Source: CALBZH01 sp964538515
GTDB taxonomy: Bacteria; Desulfobacterota; Syntrophobacteria; Syntrophobacterales; Syntrophobacteraceae
NCBI GenBank assembly: GCA_964538515.1
Contig: CAZIEW010000035.1
Location: forward strand, 1 to 50,585
Reading direction: 5' to 3'
DNA length: 50,585 nt
The notes under the pieces were generated by a model. The model was not told where the DNA came from. It was given only the letters and a program-made list of their open reading frames with translations, and ran no database searches. Each line of letters starts with the position of its first letter. Within the stretch, counting starts at the first letter, position 1. Shown here in pieces: positions 41,565 through 48,417 of this stretch. The translations under genes and the position numbers were made by a program.

Positions 41565-42592
41565 GGTTCAACCAATTTCAGGGATCGCGCACGGCATTTC
41601 GGGCTGCGGCTCTTGCTCTCACGTGGCTGGTGCTGATCAGCGTCCTTCACGCCCATCTGAACGGCGAGCGGAAGTCGAGCCAAAGGATCGCCATGGGCTA
41701 CATGCCTGTCGTCACCAACTTGGCGGCTCCATTGGTCGACCTGGCTTCCAGGAACCAGGACATTCAATTTCAAGCAATCAAGTTCGCCTCGTTCGCAGAG
41801 ATGGCCGAAGCGTTTCGGTCCGGTCATCTCCAGGTGGCGTTCATCATCGCTCCCTTGGCGGTCGTCATGCATCAGCAGGGCGTGCCTCTGAAGGTTGTCT
41901 ACATTGGAAATCGGCATGAGAGCACACTTGTGGGCGACAAGACTTTGCCGACCAGCGAGCTGTCCGGCCTTGTAGGCAAGACCATCGCTGTGCCCATACG
42001 CTACTCAGGCCACATGCTCGCCTTGAAGCGCTACGTCCGGCAGCAGGGCCTCGGCGAGGATGCGATCCGCATCGTGGAGATCCCTCCGCCGGATATGCCT
42101 GCGGCGCTGAGGACGGGAGGCATCGACGGGTTCTTTGTGGGGGAGCCGTTTGCGAGCAAGGCACTGCGCGATGGAACAGCGAAGCGCGTTGCGGACGTTG
42201 AGCAGCTCTGGCCGGGGTTTATCTGTAACCTCATGATCGTTCGGCAGGAATTGATTGATTCGAAGCCGCAGCTTGTGAGTCAGCTGGTTGCAGCTGCCGT
42301 GAAAGCGGGTCTCTGGGCGGAAGCCCATCTGGATGAAGCTGTGCGCATTGTCTCCAGCTACTGGGGGCAGGATCAGGATTTCGTCCGCTACGTCTTTAGC
42401 AATCCACCGGGGCGATTTCGATTCGATCTGTACCGACCCGAGGTCCGCGAAATGGAAGAAATTGTGCTGGAAATGCGTCAGTCAGGGCTGCTCACCGGCC
42501 CTGTAGACGTTGCCGGACTGGTTGAGGACCGCTTTGCCCGGTCAGTGAGCGGTACGGCCGTGAGCTCCATCGAAGAGATCTTGAAGAACTGA
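41561..42592 (+). CDS. ABC substrate-binding protein, SsuA/NMT1-like
   Basis: A 343-residue binding protein of the NMT1/SsuA fold with an N-terminal signal or anchor (about 10-32, hydrophobic AAALALTWLVLISVL). Family features are IAMGYMPVVTNLAAPLVD, FRSGHLQVAFIIAPLAVV and IDGFFVGEPFASKAL. It has no lipoprotein cysteine, and no clear cleavage site was seen, so it may stay membrane-tethered. The ATG overlaps the ATPase stop (ATGA). Likely ligand is a small anion or organic sulfur/nitrogen compound, but the sequence does not decide. Confidence 0.88.
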   Translation: MRFNQFQGSRTAFRAAALALTWLVLISVLHAHLNGERKSSQRIAMGYMPVVTNLAAPLVDLASRNQDIQFQAIKFASFAEMAEAFRSGHLQVAFIIAPLAVVMHQQGVPLKVVYIGNRHESTLVGDKTLPTSELSGLVGKTIAVPIRYSGHMLALKRYVRQQGLGEDAIRIVEIPPPDMPAALRTGGIDGFFVGEPFASKALRDGTAKRVADVEQLWPGFICNLMIVRQELIDSKPQLVSQLVAAAVKAGLWAEAHLDEAVRIVSSYWGQDQDFVRYVFSNPPGRFRFDLYRPEVREMEEIVLEMRQSGLLTGPVDVAGLVEDRFARSVSGTAVSSIEEILKN

Positions 42593-42617
42593 GAAGCCAC
42601 CTTACTCGGGAGTGTTT

Positions 42618-44639
42618 ATGAACATTTTGCTTTTTGACCCGCACAACGAATATGTCGAAAGACTGCGCGCTCTCCCGAGCGAGTGGGATGACGCGAGCGT
42701 AATCACCGCTTCAGACCCCATGTCGACCTCTGCTGACCTCCCGGCCGTTGATGTCGTGGTTGCGTGCGGCAATATCTCTCGTGGAGATGATCCGGCGCAC
42801 TTTCTGTTGAGGTGGCGAACGCATCCACATACCTATCTGGTGCCGTGCTGTATTGTGGGCGATGCCGCCGATTTCGAGCGACGATGCCTTTGGCCGCGAC
42901 TCGCCATCGACTCGTTCCAGCCAACGTTCGACACCGGGGCCTTCTGCAAATGGCTCGATTCTGTGACCAAGTGGCAGCATGAGCGTACGCTCATCAGGGA
43001 ATCGGATTCCCTCGCGGCACACAGCGCTCTGGAGCTACTCAATTCGCTGGCGCTTCGGAAGGCCTCCGGACTTCTGTCCATCTTCTCGTCGGATGGCAGT
43101 GAAGGCCATCTGCGCTTTCGAGGCGGCAGTTTGGTCGACGGGAAGCTCAGAAATCTGTCAGGTGCCGAGGTCTGTCATGAATTCCTGTCGTGGCCCCAAG
43201 GCTCGTATCACTGGGATCCAGGTGTCGACGTGGCGGCTGGTGATGCGATCCTCCCCATTCCCATGCTGATCGAAGAAGGATTGAAGCTCATACAGGAAGC
43301 GAACTTGCTTTTCAGCTTCGTGAGGGACATCGGGCAGGCGGTGGAGAGAACGGAGTCGGAGGCGGCGCTGGATGACGGGGGCGTCCCGTTCTATGCGTCC
43401 TTGAAACAGCTTTATTCACTCATCACCGGAGAATTCACGATCGCTCAGCTCTTGGGGGCTTCCCCCCTTTCCCGTCCGCGGACGCTCATCGCTCTCGCCA
43501 AATGGCTATCCATGGAAGACATTCGGGTAACGGCCTATGAACCACCAGTGCCCCCTCGGCGCATCCTGGTTGTGGACGACTCTCCGCTCATGCGTCGAGC
43601 GCTCCACTCCATCTTTTCGGCGGACCCTCGCTTTGACATCGTTGGGAGCGCTGAAAATGGCGTCGAAGCGCTGCGCATGATCGAGCAGCTCAAGCCCGAC
43701 GTCGTCACCATGGACATTCAAATGCCGGTCATGGACGGTTTGACCGCGCTCAAGCACATCATGGTGCGACAGCCCATCCCGGTTGTTGTCCTAAGCGCCT
43801 TCACAGGCCAAACGTCACCGTTGACCTACCAATCGTTTAAATACGGAGCCGTGGATGTCCTTGCGAAGCCGGCCGCTAAAGGCAACGGGGGGGGTATGAC
43901 CGAGCAGGCAAAACACATCCGAGAGCGTGTCCTTCTGGCGTGCGATGTCCGAATGGAGGCCGCCAGGGTCATCCGGCGCACCAAATCGAAGCAGGCCGTC
44001 CCGTCTCCAATGGGAGCCTCGCTGGAGGGGGTGAGCTGCGGGTCAAGCACGTACCAGCTGGTGACCTTGATCTGCGGGTCCGGAGGTTTTCCGTTATTTC
44101 TCAAGTTAACCAGTGCCTTGTCGGCGGGATGGGCTTTGCCGCCGATTCTCGCGTGCCTAGCATTTCCTTCTAAAGTCATTGAAGCACTTCTGCCGAACTT
44201 GCAGGAGGATAGCGAAGTTGAAATCGTGCTTCTGCGACCGGAGCAAACCCTCAAACCCGGCGTCATCCACCTGTACTCGAACGAGCTTTGCTGCAAAGTT
44301 TCCCGTGAGGGAGCGAACGTGCGGGTCGCCGAAAACGCGGCCGGCTTAGAGCTCCATCGTCCCATCGATGCTTGCCTCACGAGTGCCGCGGACAGCCTGG
44401 GAGACGAATTGCTGGCGTTGCTGGTCTCAGGGACTGGGGAGGACGGAGTCGAAGGGATGAAAATCGTGAGTCAAGCCCAAGGCGCCGCCTACGTTCTCAG
44501 CCCTGAAATCTGCTTGAATCCGGAGCTGCCGGGGAAGGTCCTCGAACAGAAGCTCGCCTCCGAGCTTCGGTCGGTCAATGAAGCGGTATCGTTGCTGGGC
44601 GGCCTCTTCCCCCAACAAGGATTGCAGCACGCGGTGTGA
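42618..44639 (+). CDS. CheB-like fusion: REC-like, PATAN (DUF4388), receiver, degenerate methylesterase
   Basis: A 673-residue cytoplasmic multidomain protein. Residues 1-120 look like a degenerate receiver (MNILLFDPHNEY). About 136-205 resemble a PATAN/DUF4388 domain (ALELLNSLALRKASGLLSIF, then LRFRGGSLVDGKL). A linker region at 215-310 precedes a genuine receiver (VDDSPLMRR, phosphoacceptor D366, K418). Residues 480-660 match the CheB methylesterase fold. The active site is damaged: the Ser region reads CGSGGFP (S488) instead of ASTGG, the strand that carries the catalytic His reads ILACLAFP with no His, while the Asp region GTGEDG (D609) remains. Methylesterase activity is therefore doubtful. 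The ATG has GGGAG upstream. CheW follows after 100 nt. Confidence 0.85.
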   Translation: MNILLFDPHNEYVERLRALPSEWDDASVITASDPMSTSADLPAVDVVVACGNISRGDDPAHFLLRWRTHPHTYLVPCCIVGDAADFERRCLWPRLAIDSFQPTFDTGAFCKWLDSVTKWQHERTLIRESDSLAAHSALELLNSLALRKASGLLSIFSSDGSEGHLRFRGGSLVDGKLRNLSGAEVCHEFLSWPQGSYHWDPGVDVAAGDAILPIPMLIEEGLKLIQEANLLFSFVRDIGQAVERTESEAALDDGGVPFYASLKQLYSLITGEFTIAQLLGASPLSRPRTLIALAKWLSMEDIRVTAYEPPVPPRRILVVDDSPLMRRALHSIFSADPRFDIVGSAENGVEALRMIEQLKPDVVTMDIQMPVMDGLTALKHIMVRQPIPVVVLSAFTGQTSPLTYQSFKYGAVDVLAKPAAKGNGGGMTEQAKHIRERVLLACDVRMEAARVIRRTKSKQAVPSPMGASLEGVSCGSSTYQLVTLICGSGGFPLFLKLTSALSAGWALPPILACLAFPSKVIEALLPNLQEDSEVEIVLLRPEQTLKPGVIHLYSNELCCKVSREGANVRVAENAAGLELHRPIDACLTSAADSLGDELLALLVSGTGEDGVEGMKIVSQAQGAAYVLSPEICLNPELPGKVLEQKLASELRSVNEAVSLLGGLFPQQGLQHAV

Positions 44640-44739
44640 GGGAGAGAGGGCTGCCACGCGTTTAAGACGATGGTTTGCGGTAGTGGAATGCTCGCCTGAG
44701 CGGGCATGGATTTGCACCGATTAATTAGGGAGGAATGCA

Positions 44740-45330
44740 ATGGGATTGCCTTCATTGATCTCAAGAACTGCTCAGACAACGCAGGAGCAGTCCGAGGAGA
44801 TCATCCAACTGGTTACCTTCAGAATCGGGGAAGAGGAATTCGGGGTTGACGTCATGATGGTCCAGGAGATCATCCGGTTGCCGGTCATCACTCCGATTCC
44901 CAATAGTCCGGATTTCATTTCAGGAATGATCAATCTTCGCGGAAGAATCATTCCCATCATCGATCTGCGCCAGCGGCTCAGGATTCGGGATACGGATGCT
45001 CCGGATCGCGGCAAGCGAACGCGAATCCTCATTGTCGAGCTCTACAACCATCTGACAGGCTTCATCGTGGATTCGGTTTCAGAGATTGCCAAAGTCCCGG
45101 CCGGCCAGATCGAGCCGGCGCCGCATCTTGTGGTTTCCAGCATCAACGCCGAGTACATGCGCGGGGTCGTCAAACAACCCGGTCGGCTCATTATGCTGCT
45201 CGACTTCGGTCGCATCTTGAAGCCTTCGGAAGAGAAAGCTTTCCTGGAGATGGGCATGATCTCCATGCCGGGAAAAGATAGCGGAAGCAAACGGGCCTTG
45301 GAAGCCCAGACTGAAATCCCTCGAACCTAG
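44740..45330 (+). CDS. cheW: Chemotaxis coupling protein CheW
   Basis: A 196-residue CheW-domain protein linking receptors to CheA. The domain spans about 20-165 (QLVTFRIGEEEFGVDVMMVQEII, NSPDFISGMINLRGRIIPIIDLR, VDSVSEIAKVP). The N-terminal 18 and C-terminal 30 residues are extensions of unknown role. The ATG follows TTAGGGAGGAATGCA. It is 33 nt upstream of the receptor gene, within the chemosensory cluster. Confidence 0.95.
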   Translation: MGLPSLISRTAQTTQEQSEEIIQLVTFRIGEEEFGVDVMMVQEIIRLPVITPIPNSPDFISGMINLRGRIIPIIDLRQRLRIRDTDAPDRGKRTRILIVELYNHLTGFIVDSVSEIAKVPAGQIEPAPHLVVSSINAEYMRGVVKQPGRLIMLLDFGRILKPSEEKAFLEMGMISMPGKDSGSKRALEAQTEIPRT

Positions 45331-45363
45331 ATAACGAAAAGTTGGACAAGGAGGTTTCTCACC

Positions 45364-47934
45364 ATGAACGTGAAACAAATTTTTGGCAAGTCTCTTAAAA
45401 CCAAACTGCTGGGTGCCTTGTTGGTCATCACGTTGATCCCCATCGGGGTTTTGAACTTCATCAGTTACATGACCATGAAGAACCAGATCGAAGCAGACGC
45501 CGACACGCAGCTGACAGGGTACGCCCGCCGCGTCGCCAAAGCCGTTGACATCGCGATGAACGACCGTGTCAACGACGTGGCCAGTTTGGCTGGGATGGAC
45601 ACGGTTATCACAGCCGTGGACATTGGCGGTGGCCAGGCCGGCGCCAATCAGCTCTTTCAGAATGCCGTCAAGACGTACGGTGCTTACGACCTCCTGATGC
45701 TCTTGAACCGCTCGGGCAATTGCATCGCCTCGAACATCCCCCAGGCGATCGGTCAGGCCCAGGGGGACCAGCCCTGGTTCAAAGAGGGGATCGCCGGTAG
45801 ATCGTTCGTGGGCGACTTCGCGAATCACGCTCTCCTGAAGCAACTGGCTCCGGAGACCAAGGGCTGGTCGCTGGTCATCGCTGCCCCTGTCGTGGTGCAG
45901 AACGAAGTCCGTGGCGTGATGGTGAGCTATGTAAAATGGGATTTTGTGAACAACATCATTACAGCATTTCCAGTGGGCACGACCGGTTATACGTACATGG
46001 TCGAGTCCGCCAATATGAGCGTTATCGGTCACCCCAACAAAGAGCTCATCGGCACGAAGCTGTCCGACCTCAATCTGGGTGAGCTTGCGAAGTTCTTCTC
46101 TTCCCAGAAGCAGAGCGGTACCATTTCCTATCTGTTCAACAACCCCGTCACCAAAAAGAACGTTATGCGCTCGGTCGGTTTCTACAAGCTCGAGGGATTC
46201 GATAAGTTTTCCAGGCAGTGGCTGGTCGCCTGTGGTGCCGATCACGACGAAATCTATGCGGCACTCCCGACGCAGTTGAAACAGACCCTGGCCGTCACCG
46301 CCATCTTCCTCGCCATCCTTATCATTGGCTCTCTTTGGCTGACGCGAAGCATCACCAAGCCGATTCTGAGCACCGCCAACACGATGGTCGCGATCACCGA
46401 GGACCTTGATTTCACGCGTCAGTTGGAGGTCAAAGGGGAAGACGAAATCTCGAAGATGGAGCTCGCGTTCAATACCCTGCTCAACAAACTGCGTCAGACC
46501 TTCGGTGTTATTGTGGACGGGAACCGGGAAGTGTCCAACGCGGTCGAGCGCGTTATGGGGATTTCGACCAGGATCGTGACGAATGCGACGGAGCAGTCGA
46601 AACGGGCCCAGGACGTTCTTGGCCGAATTCAGACCATGGGGCAGACGGCTGCCGAGGTCCAGCACAACGCACTGGAAAGCCAGCGGGCTTACGAGGAAAC
46701 GACGGTATCGATCACCTCTTTGACCGAGAGCATCCAGGAAATCGCCAAATCGGCTCAGTCTCAGGCCAACATGGTTGAAGAAGCCCGCAACATCATCAAC
46801 GCCATGGGTGAGACGGCTCAGCAGGTCGCAGGACGCGCCACCAAGCAGAATGAGGCCGCCGAGGAGACCGCCAAGGCTGCCGCGCAGATGGCCGCTTCGA
46901 TTCACAACGTTGCCGAGCGTGCCACCCAGGCAGGTCGGCAGTCTGAAGCGTCTTACCAGGCTGCGGCAGACGGGCGAAAAGCGGTTGAGCAGGTGGCTCT
47001 GGGTATGCAGACCATCGCGGAAAGCTCCGAGCAGATTACGGATATCATTGAGGTTATTTCTGACATTGCCGACCAGACCAACCTGCTCGCTCTGAACGCC
47101 GCCATCGAGGCCGCAAGAGCCGGTGAGCACGGTCGAGGCTTCGCGGTAGTTGCTGAGGAAGTTCGGAAGCTCGCAGAGCGAACCGCCGAGTCCACCAAGG
47201 AAATCTCGGTTCTCATCAAGAACAGTGGTGAGCGCGTCAAGGAAGGAACCGAGCTGGCCGCTTCGAGCAAGAAAGCCCTCGACAACATCTACAGCGCGGT
47301 TGAGATGACCAACAGCCTCATCCGGGAAATCGACTCCGCCACCAAAGAGCAGACCAAAGGCATCCAGCAGGTTTCTTCGGCCATGGATCAGCTGCGCAGT
47401 CTGTCTCAGGAAATCACGGAAATGACCGGCGAGCAGGGGAAACGTCGTCTGCGTGCCACAAGCATGATGGATGAAGTCTTCCAGCTCTCACAGAGCGTTT
47501 CCGGATCGACCCAGGAGCAGGTTCGCAGTGCTGACCAGGTTATGAAGGAAGTTGAGAGCGCCAGTAAGTTTGCGCAGAACATCACCGAAATGACCACACA
47601 GCAGAAAGAGCGCAGCCAGCTGCTGCAGCAAATCGTCCAGGATATGAGCGACACGGCTCTGAAGAACGCTGCCGGGGCTCAGGAGTCCCAGACGTCTTCG
47701 GAGAAGCTGGGCGACGTCATGATCGAATTCGGTGCGCTCATCGCTCAGTTCAAGATTGGCAAGGAGGAGTGGACGGCGGACGCGAAGCAAGGAAATGGCA
47801 AGCCCGAAAATGGCGGTGCGGACAAATCCGGGAGAACCGGAGCTTCCGGCAATGGCGGGCATGGGGCAGCATTTCAGGTCAACAAGGAAAGCACGCTCAT
47901 GGGGGAGGCCTCCAAGTCTCGCCTGAACGCATAG
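45364..47934 (+). CDS. Methyl-accepting chemotaxis protein with double-Cache sensor
   Basis: An 856-residue chemoreceptor. TM1 is at about 15-35, a large periplasmic double-Cache-type domain spans 37-305 (features: GAYDLLMLLNRSGNCIASN, GDQPWFKEGIAG, GTTGYTYMVESANMSVIGHP), TM2 is at about 310-328, then HAMP (TRSITKPILSTANTM) and a very long cytoplasmic coiled coil. The hairpin tip is ADQTNLLALNAAIEAARAG. No CheR-binding pentapeptide ends the protein (SKSRLNA); the last 70 residues are Gly/Asn-rich. Double-Cache receptors often sense amino or organic acids. The ATG follows AAGGAGG. It is the cognate-looking receptor of this cluster. Confidence 0.94.
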   Translation: MNVKQIFGKSLKTKLLGALLVITLIPIGVLNFISYMTMKNQIEADADTQLTGYARRVAKAVDIAMNDRVNDVASLAGMDTVITAVDIGGGQAGANQLFQNAVKTYGAYDLLMLLNRSGNCIASNIPQAIGQAQGDQPWFKEGIAGRSFVGDFANHALLKQLAPETKGWSLVIAAPVVVQNEVRGVMVSYVKWDFVNNIITAFPVGTTGYTYMVESANMSVIGHPNKELIGTKLSDLNLGELAKFFSSQKQSGTISYLFNNPVTKKNVMRSVGFYKLEGFDKFSRQWLVACGADHDEIYAALPTQLKQTLAVTAIFLAILIIGSLWLTRSITKPILSTANTMVAITEDLDFTRQLEVKGEDEISKMELAFNTLLNKLRQTFGVIVDGNREVSNAVERVMGISTRIVTNATEQSKRAQDVLGRIQTMGQTAAEVQHNALESQRAYEETTVSITSLTESIQEIAKSAQSQANMVEEARNIINAMGETAQQVAGRATKQNEAAEETAKAAAQMAASIHNVAERATQAGRQSEASYQAAADGRKAVEQVALGMQTIAESSEQITDIIEVISDIADQTNLLALNAAIEAARAGEHGRGFAVVAEEVRKLAERTAESTKEISVLIKNSGERVKEGTELAASSKKALDNIYSAVEMTNSLIREIDSATKEQTKGIQQVSSAMDQLRSLSQEITEMTGEQGKRRLRATSMMDEVFQLSQSVSGSTQEQVRSADQVMKEVESASKFAQNITEMTTQQKERSQLLQQIVQDMSDTALKNAAGAQESQTSSEKLGDVMIEFGALIAQFKIGKEEWTADAKQGNGKPENGGADKSGRTGASGNGGHGAAFQVNKESTLMGEASKSRLNA

Positions 47935-47989
47935 CCATGGAAATCAGGGGACGTTACCAACTGGGCGATGAACGGAGGCAGACACTGCG

Positions 47990-48346
47990 ATGTCAAAACG
48001 AATTCTAGTAGTGGATGATTCAGGCCTCATGCGACACAGGATAGTCAAGTGCCTTACGGATGCCGGCCATGAGGTCGTCGGTAAAGCGAAAGATGGCTCT
48101 GAAGCCGTCGACCTCTACCGTGCCTTGCGACCCGATGTCGTGACCATGGATGTCACCATGCGGGGCAAGGATGGCATTACAGCGGCCATGGAGATCCTGG
48201 ACCTGGACGAGGGTGCTTCGATCATCTTTTACACCCTGTTGGACAGTCCCCTGATGACGGCACGGATTCAGAGTGTCCCGGTCAAGAAGCTCGTCAGAAA
48301 AGGTGATGAAGTCGATCTGCTTCACACCCTGGCGTCCCTCTCTTGA
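47990..48346 (+). CDS. cheY: CheY-like response regulator
   Basis: A 118-residue single receiver with acidic pair (VVDDSG), phosphoacceptor D54 (VTMDVTMRGKDG), switch Thr (FYTLLD) and Lys (VKKLVRKGDE). The residue four after D54 is Arg (R58) where Pro is usual (M-P), which may change the phosphorylation loop. The ATG has GGAGG upstream. It lies between the receptor and cheA and is the likely output of the pathway; whether it drives flagella, pili or another process is not shown here. Confidence 0.9.
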   Translation: MSKRILVVDDSGLMRHRIVKCLTDAGHEVVGKAKDGSEAVDLYRALRPDVVTMDVTMRGKDGITAAMEILDLDEGASIIFYTLLDSPLMTARIQSVPVKKLVRKGDEVDLLHTLASLS

Positions 48347-48417
48347 CCGGAAATACGGTTTTGTCCCCATCCCTTTTGCCGGATGTGAACGTTGAACAAT
48401 AGGAATGCGAGGCTTTC

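Noticed and set aside
44702..44716. GG-N10-GC string before cheW
   Set aside because: The -24 box lacks the CAC core, and the predicted start would leave almost no leader before the Shine-Dalgarno.
45079..47130. Long (683-codon) minus-strand open frame opposite the receptor gene
   Set aside because: It lies wholly opposite cheW and the chemoreceptor, has no domain signature, and is a by-product of GC-rich codon bias in the real gene.
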